The notes beneath the pieces are model-generated. The model was not told the DNA's origin. It ran no database searches and worked only from the letters and a program-made list of their open reading frames with translations. Position numbers and translations under genes: made by a program. This document shows positions 1 through 5,750 of a stretch of DNA of 7,437 nucleotides, in pieces (positions within the stretch are counted from its first letter, which is position 1; the number at the start of each line of letters is the position of its first letter). The stretch comes from CAZDGB01 sp964504645 (lineage in GTDB: Bacteria > Planctomycetota > Planctomycetia > Planctomycetales > Planctomycetaceae), in assembly GCA_964504645.1 (NCBI GenBank), contig CAZDGB010000339.1:1-7437 (forward strand), written 5' to 3'.

Positions 1-513
1 GTAGTAGGCGTGTTCCCACACGTCCAGGCCGAGAATCGGCGTTTTACCTTCCATCAGCGGGCTGTCCTGGTTCGGCGTGCTGGTGACTTCCAGCTTGCCG
101 TTCGAGACCACCAGCCAGGCCCAGCCGCTGCCGAACCGGGTCGTCGCAGCGGCGGCGAATTTCTCCTTGAACTGATCGAAGCTGCCGAAAGCCGCGTTGA
201 TCGCGGAGGCGAGTTCACCGGTCGGCGCGCCGCCGGCGTTCGGGGCCATCACCGTCCAGAAGAGGCTGTGGTTCGCGTGCCCGCCGGCGTTGTTGCGGAC
301 CACGGTGCGAATCGCTTCCGGCACCTTCGAGAGATCCTGAATCAGCTTCTCCGCCGGAATTTCCGCCAGGGCCGGATGGTCCTTCAGCGCGTTGTTCGCA
401 TTGTTGATATACGCCTGATGGTGCTTCGTGTGATGAATCTCCATCGTCTTCGCATCGATGTGCGGTTCGAGGGCGTTGTTGGCGTAGGGCAAACTCGGCA
501 GCGTGTAGGGCAT
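1..513 (-). CDS. sodA: Superoxide dismutase, Mn-type (3' end cut by window edge)
   Basis: This enzyme converts superoxide to oxygen and hydrogen peroxide, normally in the cytoplasm. The visible 171 residues begin MPYTLPSLPYANNALEPHID and end in DVWEHAYY at the window edge, so roughly the last 30 residues are missing by family length. The four metal ligands are all present: His27 (in EIHHTKHH), His82 (in GGHANHS), Asp164 and His168 (in DVWEHAY). A Gly-Gly pair at 77-78 and a Gln at 149 (NQDSP) are the pattern of manganese enzymes; iron enzymes carry the active-site Gln in the N-terminal half. A cambialistic enzyme cannot be excluded. The ATG at 511-513 follows AAGGAG (520-525) with 6 bases between. 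A 121-bp gap separates it from the upstream same-strand gene. That gap holds a promoter candidate and an inverted repeat, so the gene is probably transcribed alone. Confidence 0.97.
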   Translation of the reverse strand, partial: MPYTLPSLPYANNALEPHIDAKTMEIHHTKHHQAYINNANNALKDHPALAEIPAEKLIQDLSKVPEAIRTVVRNNAGGHANHSLFWTVMAPNAGGAPTGELASAINAAFGSFDQFKEKFAAAATTRFGSGWAWLVVSNGKLEVTSTPNQDSPLMEGKTPILGLDVWEHAYY

Positions 514-538
514 GGTCGTCTCCTTCGGGCAATATTCT

Positions 539-558
539 CTGTCAGTGAAACCTGACAG
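539..558. promoter_or_regulatory. Inverted repeat at the sodA transcription start (operator or leader hairpin)
   Basis: Perfect 7-bp inverted repeat, CTGTCAG at 539-545 and CTGACAG at 552-558, around a 6-base centre. It lies directly downstream of the predicted -10 box and covers the predicted start site. This position suits a repressor operator or a hairpin at the extreme 5' end of the sod mRNA. I do not recognise it as a known Fur, MntR or LexA box. Confidence 0.45.
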
Positions 559-559
559 C

Positions 560-587
560 ATTCTAGGATGTTCGCGCGGAGTCACAA
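560..587 (-). promoter_or_regulatory. Predicted sigma70-like promoter of sodA
   Basis: On the minus strand a -35 box TTGTGA (582-587, 4 of 6 consensus matches) and a -10 box TAGAAT (560-565, 5 of 6) are separated by 16 bases. Transcription would start near 553, giving a leader of about 40 bases before the sod ATG. The boxes were read by eye and there is no expression evidence. Confidence 0.5.
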
Positions 588-603
588 CCCATCGCGAGGA
601 AGA

Positions 604-622
604 CCGCGGTTGCCAACCGCGG
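604..622. terminator. GC-rich palindrome after the Tat-protein gene (possible terminator or repeat unit)
   Basis: CCGCGGTTG (604-612) and CAACCGCGG (614-622) form a perfect 9-bp inverted repeat around one base; in RNA about 7 bp would pair with a 5-base loop. It begins 12 bases after the stop codon of the minus-strand gene ending at 635. The downstream bases on that strand (TCTTCC) make only a poor U-tract, so it may be a weak terminator, an mRNA-stabilising hairpin or a dispersed REP-like element. Confidence 0.4.
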
Positions 623-634
623 CTTTGAATGCGG

Positions 635-1915
635 TCACATTGCTCCGCCGAGCGTCATCGGGCCGCGGAAGAAACCGGTGTTCTCGGGGGGGGCATAGGC
701 GATGTTGAGCGACTCGTCGGCGATCACGCCCTTTTTCTCGTGGATCGAACGCAGGCCCCAATCGAGAACCGTGCTGGTCAACTGCGTCCGTTCGACGGGG
801 TAAGGTGCGCGGCCTTCAAGGAATAGCCGTTCGATGTTCCAGCAGAGCGGGTCAAAAAAGTTCGCACCGGGCGGGCCGGGAAGGAAGAAACAGCTCGACA
901 CCGGTTCGGATTGCCCGCGCACCGTCGCGGCGAACCCGTGATCAGCGACTTGCTCGTAAAGATTGATTACACAGCCTTTCGTGCCGTCGCGGTATTCGAT
1001 CAGGATCGCCGTCGGATGTTTCACATTGTCGCGGATCGCGCCGAAGTTGCGCGTCGGGCAGCGCGAGAGCGCGGCGTCGAGCAGCTTCCACGACCAGCGG
1101 CCCTCGTCGCCGGCTTTCCACACCGCGTCGCCGTGCAGGCCGACGACCGACTTCACCCCCGTCTCGCCGCCGGGCCGGCGTTCCAGCATCGATTGCAGCA
1201 CCTCAAGCGCGTGGAACAGGTAGATCTCTTCCGGGTACTCGACACCGGCGTAACCGAAACAACAGAGCCCTTCCTGAAACGGCGTGCCGAGCGGCGGCTC
1301 GATCTCCGGCCGCCGCCACGTCACTGGCAACGATGATCCGGCCATCAGGGGAAACCCGAGTTCCTTCCCCGCCGCCACCATCTTCGCGGCGTTTTCGTAG
1401 TCGTAGGAAAGATGCTTATCGACGAACACCGGCACACTGCGGCCGGCTTGCCGAAACACGGCGACGATCTCTTCGAACAACTCATAGCGAGGATAGAGCA
1501 TCTGCTTGCGGTCGTTCACCGGATAATCGCCGTGCTCGATGATCAGCAGCGCGCCGTCGACGTCGAGCGATTTCCCTCCGAGGGCTTCGGCGACCGACGA
1601 GCAGACTTTGACGCCGTGCCGCTCGCCGATCTCCCGTTCCATGTCCCCCTTGGGATGCTGATGATTGAACATCCGCACGAGTTGGAACGGCGGCTGGTGA
1701 TGAAAACCGTCCTTCTGATAGCCGAGCATAAACCGCCCGCAGATGTGGTAGGCATGCGACCGCAACCGGTAAATCGAATTGACCGCCGCCAGCCGCAACG
1801 GCCGATGCGCTGGCACGGGATATTGTTTGGATTCCGCCGCCGAGGCCATCGCTCCGGCCAGCACAGTGGAAGAAGTCGCGGCTAGAAAACCGCGGCGGGT
1901 GAGATCGAAGGGCAT
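635..1915 (-). CDS. Tat-exported protein with divergent Gfo/Idh/MocA-like fold, function unknown
   Basis: A 426-residue protein. I chose the ATG at 1913-1915 because it puts a twin-arginine signal at the N-terminus: TRRGFLA at residues 6-12, a hydrophobic alanine-rich stretch, and a likely ASA cleavage site at 24-26. An upstream ATG at 1970-1972 would bury this signal behind 19 unlikely residues. The mature part resembles Gfo/Idh/MocA oxidoreductases: SSVAEAL near 107, VFVDKHLSYD at 163-172 (the place of the family's catalytic EKP lysine, here Lys167), then AAKMVAAGKELGFPLMAGSS, and a C-terminal sheet segment IEYRDGTKG. The usual GxGxxG nucleotide loop is not apparent after RPLRLAAVNS, so NAD(P) binding is doubtful. 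Exported proteins of this kind are common in planctomycetes; no substrate can be named. It is divergent from the neighbouring pseudopilin-like gene. Confidence 0.85.
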   Translation of the reverse strand: MPFDLTRRGFLAATSSTVLAGAMASAAESKQYPVPAHRPLRLAAVNSIYRLRSHAYHICGRFMLGYQKDGFHHQPPFQLVRMFNHQHPKGDMEREIGERHGVKVCSSVAEALGGKSLDVDGALLIIEHGDYPVNDRKQMLYPRYELFEEIVAVFRQAGRSVPVFVDKHLSYDYENAAKMVAAGKELGFPLMAGSSLPVTWRRPEIEPPLGTPFQEGLCCFGYAGVEYPEEIYLFHALEVLQSMLERRPGGETGVKSVVGLHGDAVWKAGDEGRWSWKLLDAALSRCPTRNFGAIRDNVKHPTAILIEYRDGTKGCVINLYEQVADHGFAATVRGQSEPVSSCFFLPGPPGANFFDPLCWNIERLFLEGRAPYPVERTQLTSTVLDWGLRSIHEKKGVIADESLNIAYAPPENTGFFRGPMTLGGAM

Positions 1916-1971
1916 GTCTTTTCTTTCGTAGGGTTTGCCGAGGCTTCGAGGCGAACCAATTCCGATCCCCA

Positions 1972-1999
1972 TTGCCAGACGCCGCCCGCAATTTACAAT
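1972..1999 (+). promoter_or_regulatory. Predicted sigma70-like promoter of the DUF1559 gene
   Basis: The -35 box TTGCCA (1972-1977, 5 of 6) and the -10 box TACAAT (1994-1999, 5 of 6) are 16 bases apart. A start near 2006 gives a leader of about 56 bases to the ATG at 2062. It lies in the 146-bp divergent gap; I saw no equally clear promoter for the minus-strand Tat-protein gene there. Its placement also argues against a start at 1972 for the plus-strand gene. Confidence 0.5.
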
Positions 2000-2061
2000 T
2001 CAAGAGCACGTCGATCCATCGTTCGGGCTGTTCAGCCGTGAGCAATTCTCGGGAGCCAGTC

Positions 2062-2811
2062 ATGAAATCTCGGCCGCGAACCGGTCTGACGCTGCTGGAA
2101 CTTCTCGTGGTGCTGTTCGTTCTCGTGCTGCTCATCGGCATTCTGGTCCCCGCCGTGCAGCGAGCCCGCGAAGCCTCGCGGCGAACACAGTCGAAGAACA
2201 ATCTCAAGCAACTCGGCCTGGCGCTGCATAACTATCACGATGCGTTCCGCGTGTTTCCGCCGGGAGGCGTGTTCAACGACGAAGGAACCGCGTTTCATGG
2301 ATGGCCGACATTGATAATCCCCTTCGTGGATGCAGCCCCGATCACTCAGATCTTCGACTACAAACAACCTTGGGACAATCCCGCCAATCTCAAATGGTTC
2401 CGCGAGTTGCTTGTCTATCACATCAATCCCAGCGTCAACGAACGCTTCACCCCCGACGGATTCGCATTCACCCACTACGCCGGCAACGACGTCGTCTTTT
2501 ATCGCAACAGTTCGACGAAGATATCTGATTTGAGCCAAGGGACGTCGAACACTTTCCTCGGCGGTGATGCGAAGGGTGACTTCGAACCATGGGGTGCGCC
2601 CTACAATTGGCGGAGCGTTTCGCTGGGACTGAATCAGAGCGCCGAGGGATTCGGTTGCGCCGTGCGGGATGTGACGCAAATGTTGATGGCGGACGGAGTC
2701 GTCCAGGAATTCAGCAATAAGACTGCTGGCAACATATTTGCCACGTTGCGCGGCGTGAACGCTCGATGGGACGAAGTGCCGGGCGATGTCACGAAACCTG
2801 CGAACCGCTAG
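2062..2811 (+). CDS. DUF1559 family protein with type IV pilin-like N-terminus
   Basis: A 249-residue member of the DUF1559 (SBP_bac_10-like) family, expanded in planctomycetes and of unknown role; probably an exported, membrane-anchored or pseudopilin-like surface protein. The N-terminus MKSRPRTG followed by LTLLELLVV is a class III prepilin signal: processing after Gly8 and Glu at +5 of the mature protein (Glu13), then a hydrophobic helix to about residue 30. VQRAREASRRTQSKNNLKQ and LGLALHNYHDAFRVFPPGG (32-69) are the family hallmark. GTSNTFLGGD (160-169), PWGAPYNWR (176-184) and the C-terminal MLMADGVVQEFS (207-218, the 'DG' motif) follow. It is somewhat short for the family, often about 300 residues, but both ends are intact. 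The start is set by GGGAG at 2051-2055, 6 bases before ATG. No prepilin peptidase or secretion ATPase gene is nearby. Confidence 0.93.
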   Translation: MKSRPRTGLTLLELLVVLFVLVLLIGILVPAVQRAREASRRTQSKNNLKQLGLALHNYHDAFRVFPPGGVFNDEGTAFHGWPTLIIPFVDAAPITQIFDYKQPWDNPANLKWFRELLVYHINPSVNERFTPDGFAFTHYAGNDVVFYRNSSTKISDLSQGTSNTFLGGDAKGDFEPWGAPYNWRSVSLGLNQSAEGFGCAVRDVTQMLMADGVVQEFSNKTAGNIFATLRGVNARWDEVPGDVTKPANR

Positions 2812-2858
2812 AGATCTTCTGATGGCCTGATCCGCGAAGCGCAAGCGGCGTGGCGACC

Positions 2859-2888
2859 TTGACGCGTTCACGCTGTCTTCGCGACAAT
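2859..2888 (+). promoter_or_regulatory. Possible promoter of proS
   Basis: TTGACG (2859-2864, 5 of 6) and GACAAT (2883-2888, 4 of 6) are 18 bases apart in the 125-bp gap before proS. The predicted leader is about 40 bases. If real, the promoter sits inside the longer open frame beginning at 2850 and supports the GTG start at 2937. No T-box is expected or seen in such a short leader. Confidence 0.35.
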
Positions 2889-2936
2889 CCGTCCCGTAGC
2901 TCTTCGCCCTTAGCCTTGCCGAAAGGAGTCGCCCCG

Positions 2937-4685
2937 GTGCGTTGGTCGCATGCGTTTATTCCGACGATGAAGGAAGTTCCATCCGATGCCGAGGTGCCGA
3001 GCCATCAATTGATGCTGCGGGCCGGGCTGATTCGGCAGTTGATGGCCGGGGCGTACACGTATCTGCCGCTCGGCTTGCGGGCGCTGAAGAAGGCCGAGCA
3101 GATCGTCCGCGAGGAGATGGACGCCGCCGGGGCGCTCGAACTCTTCATGCCGGCCCTGCAGCCGATCGATTTGTTCGAGCGGACGGGCCGCAAGACGGCG
3201 TTCGGCAACGTGCTGATCAACTTCCACGTGAAGCGCGGCGACAAGAACATTCATCTCGCGCTCGGGCCGACGCACGAGGAAGTCATCACCGATCTCGTGT
3301 CGAAGCACATCAGCAGCTACAAGCAGATGCCGCTGACGCTGTATCAGATCCAGACGAAATTCCGCAACGAGGAACGCCCGCGGTTCGGCGTGTTGCGGAC
3401 GAGCGAATTCCTGATGAAGGACGCCTACAGCTTCCACACCTCGGTCGAATCGCTGAACGACACATATCAGAAGATGTACCGGGCCTATTGCCGTATCTTC
3501 GCCCGCTGCGGGCTCGATTATCTGCCGGTCGAAGCGGAAAGCGGCCCGATCGGCGGCGACGCGTCGCATGAGTTCATGATCCCGGCGAACAACGGCGAGG
3601 ATCAGGTCGTCTTCTGCAAGAAGACGAACTACGCGGCGAACCTGGAGCGGGCGGAGACAGGGCGGAAGCCGCCAGAAATCAAGACGCCTGCGAACGCGCA
3701 ACCGATGAACAAGGTGGGAACGCCGCATGCGGGGTCGATCGAGGCGGTGTGCAAGATGTTGAAGTGCACGCCGCAGCAGATGATCAAGACGCTGATTTAT
3801 CTCGCCGACGATCAACCGGTCGCGGTGCTGGTGCGAGGCGATCACGAGGCGAACGAGAACAAGCTCCGCCGGGCGCTCGGCGCGGTGAAGGTCGAGCTCG
3901 CCGATCCGGGGACGATTTTCAAAGTCACCGGCGCGCCGGTCGGTTTCGCCGGACCGGTCGGGATCCAATGCAAGATCGTCGCCGATCACGATGTGCCGCT
4001 TATCGCCAATGCCGTCACGGGGGCGAATGAAGAGGACATGCACCTGACGGGCGTGAACATCGGCCGCGACTGGACGATCGATACGACGCACGACTTGCGC
4101 AACGCCGCGGCGGGCGACCCGAGTCCGCGCGGCGAAGGGACTTTGGAACTGGTGCACGGCATCGAAGTCGGCCACGTCTTCAAGCTGGGAACGAAGTACT
4201 CCGTGGCGCTCGACGCGCTCTACGACGACGAGAAGGAATTCCGCAAGCCGATCATCATGGGCTGCTACGGCATCGGCGTGAACCGCATCATCGCCGGGCT
4301 GGCGGAGACGAAGCACGACGAAAACGGCCTGATCTGGCCGCTCGCCGTCGCGCCGTATTCGGTCATCCTGTGCCCGTTGGATGTCACACAGCCCGATGTG
4401 ATGCAGGCCGCCGACACAATCTACAACCAACTGCAGGCGGCGGGGATCGACGTCCTGATGGACGACCGCGACCAGCGGCCGGGCTTCAAGTTCAAGGACG
4501 CGGATTTGATCGGCATCCCGCTGCGGGTGGTCGTCGGCGGCAAGGGGCTGAAGGAAGGGATCGTCGAAGTCAAATGGCGCGGGGCGACCGAACCGCAGAA
4601 GATCCCGCTCAACAACGCGGTCCCGGCGATTCTGGAGATGATCAACGCGCGCCGCGCGGAGGAAGCGGCAAAAGTGCCCGCTTAG
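2937..4685 (+). CDS. proS: Prolyl-tRNA synthetase, bacterial type with editing domain
   Basis: This class II synthetase charges tRNA-Pro with proline in the cytoplasm and is essential for translation. The 582 residues match the bacterial (E. coli-like, about 572 residues) form end to end. The N-terminal KEVPSDAEVPSHQLMLRAG aligns with E. coli KETPADAEVISHQLMLRAG. LGPTHEEV lies near 109-116; motif 2, FRNEERPRFGVLRTSEF, at 142-158; the editing (INS/YbaK-like) insertion at about 226-390, with the expected lysine in MIKTLIY (Lys284); GDPSPRGEGTL and GIEVGHVFKLGTKYS before motif 3; motif 3, GCYGIGVNRI, at 442-451; and a C-terminal anticodon-binding domain with DDRDQRPGFKFKDADLIGIP. The GTG at 2937 is chosen because AAAGGAG (2922-2928) precedes it by 8 bases and homology begins there; the frame stays open upstream to 2850 but adds 29 residues unlike the family. 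Confidence 0.97.
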   Translation: MRWSHAFIPTMKEVPSDAEVPSHQLMLRAGLIRQLMAGAYTYLPLGLRALKKAEQIVREEMDAAGALELFMPALQPIDLFERTGRKTAFGNVLINFHVKRGDKNIHLALGPTHEEVITDLVSKHISSYKQMPLTLYQIQTKFRNEERPRFGVLRTSEFLMKDAYSFHTSVESLNDTYQKMYRAYCRIFARCGLDYLPVEAESGPIGGDASHEFMIPANNGEDQVVFCKKTNYAANLERAETGRKPPEIKTPANAQPMNKVGTPHAGSIEAVCKMLKCTPQQMIKTLIYLADDQPVAVLVRGDHEANENKLRRALGAVKVELADPGTIFKVTGAPVGFAGPVGIQCKIVADHDVPLIANAVTGANEEDMHLTGVNIGRDWTIDTTHDLRNAAAGDPSPRGEGTLELVHGIEVGHVFKLGTKYSVALDALYDDEKEFRKPIIMGCYGIGVNRIIAGLAETKHDENGLIWPLAVAPYSVILCPLDVTQPDVMQAADTIYNQLQAAGIDVLMDDRDQRPGFKFKDADLIGIPLRVVVGGKGLKEGIVEVKWRGATEPQKIPLNNAVPAILEMINARRAEEAAKVPA

Positions 4686-4687
4686 CG

Positions 4688-4704
4688 ACGCTTCGCAGAA
4701 GCGT
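4688..4704 (+). terminator. Small hairpin just after the proS stop
   Basis: ACGCTTC (4688-4694), loop GCA, GAAGCGT (4698-4704): a 7-bp perfect stem two bases past the proS stop codon. No U-tract follows on the plus strand, so it is at best a weak or mRNA-protecting 3' structure. The stronger hairpin at 4730-4750 probably does most of the termination. Confidence 0.3.
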
Positions 4705-4723
4705 GTGAACATCCCGACTCAAC

Positions 4724-4750
4724 AAAAAACCCGGCGATTGCATCGCCGGG
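4724..4750 (-). terminator. Intrinsic terminator between the convergent TPR and proS genes
   Basis: A 9-bp perfect GC-rich stem, CCCGGCGAT (4730-4738) with ATCGCCGGG (4742-4750), has a 3-base loop. Read on the minus strand it is followed by six U residues (A-run at 4724-4729), the classic rho-independent form. It lies 31 bases beyond the stop of the minus-strand TPR gene. On the plus strand the hairpin also lies 44 bases after the proS stop but is followed only by CTTCATCT, so it may stop proS transcripts less efficiently. Confidence 0.8.
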
Positions 4751-4781
4751 CTTCATCTATAGAATCGCGGGGTTGCCGCGT

Positions 4782-5222
4782 TTAACCTTTCTTCGGCGGG
4801 CGGCGCTGTTCGCGGAAACGGTCTTCCGTTTTCGCCTCGACCTGGAAGATCGGCGTCATCACGATCTGGAACGTGCCCGATTCCGGCGTCTGATCTTTCG
4901 GCAGCGCGGCTTGTTCGGCTTCGACGGCCAGTTGCTCCTGGCCCGAGGCCCGGTAGCAGCGGCTTAAGCCGAGCAGCGCTCGCTGGTTGAACGGGGCCGG
5001 GACCAGTTCGGCGGCTCGATTCAAAGCGGGGATCGCTTCATCGAACCGTTGCTCCGCCTGTAAGGCCTCGCCGCGGAGCAACTGAGAGATCGCCTCAAAC
5101 GGCCCGGCTTCCTGGACGGAGTCCAGCTCGGACAGGGCATATTGGGGCAGGCCCAGTTCCAGGTATCCCTCCGCGGCGGCTAACCGCTTCACAACTCGTT
5201 GCGAATCGAAGTGGGATGTCAT
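4782..5222 (-). CDS. Small tetratricopeptide repeat (TPR) protein
   Basis: A 146-residue, probably cytoplasmic protein with no signal peptide or membrane helix. It is made mostly of helical hairpins of TPR type: AAEGYLELGLPQYALSELD (about 16-34), LLRGEALQAEQRFDEAIPALNRAAELVP (about 48-75, the best-fitting repeat) and LLGLSRCYRASGQEQLAVEAEQAAL (about 83-107). These domains bind protein partners; the partner is unknown. The tail from about 108 is non-repetitive, with a strand-like FQIVMTPIFQV and a basic end RREQ/PPKKG-like. The ATG at 5220-5222 is preceded by a full AGGAGG (5228-5233) 5 bases away, which decides it over an ATG at 5249. It is convergent with proS and ends before a strong terminator. 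Confidence 0.88.
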   Translation of the reverse strand: MTSHFDSQRVVKRLAAAEGYLELGLPQYALSELDSVQEAGPFEAISQLLRGEALQAEQRFDEAIPALNRAAELVPAPFNQRALLGLSRCYRASGQEQLAVEAEQAALPKDQTPESGTFQIVMTPIFQVEAKTEDRFREQRRPPKKG

Positions 5223-5285
5223 GGTTGCCTCCTCTTGATTGCACCGCACTCGAATGACCCTCGGAAGCGATGCAATTGCTGCTGC

Positions 5286-5313
5286 ATTTTATGCGCCAAT
5301 TACGGAAAGTCGA
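5286..5313 (-). promoter_or_regulatory. Possible promoter of the TPR gene
   Basis: On the minus strand TCGACT (5308-5313, 4 of 6) and TAAAAT (5286-5291, 5 of 6) are 16 bases apart. The predicted start lies near 5279, giving a leader of about 57 bases to the TPR ATG. The -35 box overlaps the end of the small reading frame 5300-5437. Prediction by eye only. Confidence 0.35.
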
Positions 5314-5535
5314 CGGATTCCTGTTGAAGTTGCGGTGGTGACACGGCTTGCAACAAACGGTCAATTTTCTGGAGTTGCGTCAAATCGAGCCGACTTTGCA
5401 TCAGTGTGACACCAGAATTCAGGCCAAGTTCCTGCATTTTCTTAAACGATGCGTCAGAAAGTTGTTACAGAGGTAAAACCCTTCATCTGCCAAAATTTGC
5501 TGAGCGCGGCTAACTTTGCAATTCTCATTGGACAT
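5300..5535 (-). pseudogene. Two short overlapping reading frames, possible frameshifted gene remnant
   Basis: Reading leftward on the minus strand, a 38-codon frame starts at ATG 5533-5535 (MSNENCKVSRAQQILADEGF...) and stops at 5419. A second frame in the -1 phase is open from about 5468 and has an ATG at 5435-5437; it runs 45 residues (MQELGLNSGVTLMQSRLDLT..., ending QESVDFP) to a TAA at 5300-5302. Joined by one frameshift in 5437-5470, they would make a mostly helical protein of about 80 residues. There is no good ribosome binding site before either ATG, and the area is AT-richer than the surrounding genes. I do not recognise the product. It could be a decayed gene, a small true gene, or chance open frames. 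Confidence 0.25.
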
Positions 5536-5750
5536 TTGGGTTGCGTCGTTGCTGCCAATCTGGCGTTCTCCTCTGCTTACGCTGCCGAGCTACCATTTGC
5601 CGGAATCTCTTTGTAGAAACGCCAAACGCGGAGTATCGGTTCACAGGTAGGAATTGCATTCCCGTTGCGCACGGCGAATCCCTCCCCGGTGTAACCGATC
5701 TTCCAGAGAGAACTTGAGTTCTTGCATCGCCCTGCGGAGAACGGACCGGT

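Larger units (their letters stand above)
5223..5750. other. AT-richer intergenic region between divergent TPR and wecA-like genes
   Basis: These 528 bases hold no firmly supported gene. By direct count 5401-5520 is about 44% GC, against about 68% in a sample of proS (4501-4560). Contents: the TPR leader and candidate promoter, the two small minus-strand frames at 5300-5535, and a coding-like minus-strand tract at about 5577-5720. I found no convincing promoter for the plus-strand gene at 5751. No tRNA, insertion-sequence ends or tandem repeats were seen. Confidence 0.6.

Noticed and set aside
1482..2207. A 241-codon minus-strand frame overlapping the Tat-protein gene in another frame
   Set aside because: It is a frame shadow of the Tat-signal protein, very Arg/Ser/Ala-rich, and has no support from motifs or a ribosome binding site.
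2032..2871. A 279-codon minus-strand frame opposite the DUF1559 gene
   Set aside because: The plus strand carries clear family motifs and a ribosome binding site; the antisense product has low-complexity Arg/His/Gln-rich sequence and no recognisable domain.
2910..4712. A 600-codon open frame on the minus strand opposite proS
   Set aside because: It is an antisense shadow caused by high GC and codon bias. The translation is rich in Arg, Asp, His and Val without domains, while the plus strand encodes a complete ProRS.
5281..5750. A promoter for the wecA-like gene
   Set aside because: Several TTG-containing hexamers were examined on the plus strand, but none has an acceptable -10 box at 15-19 bases.
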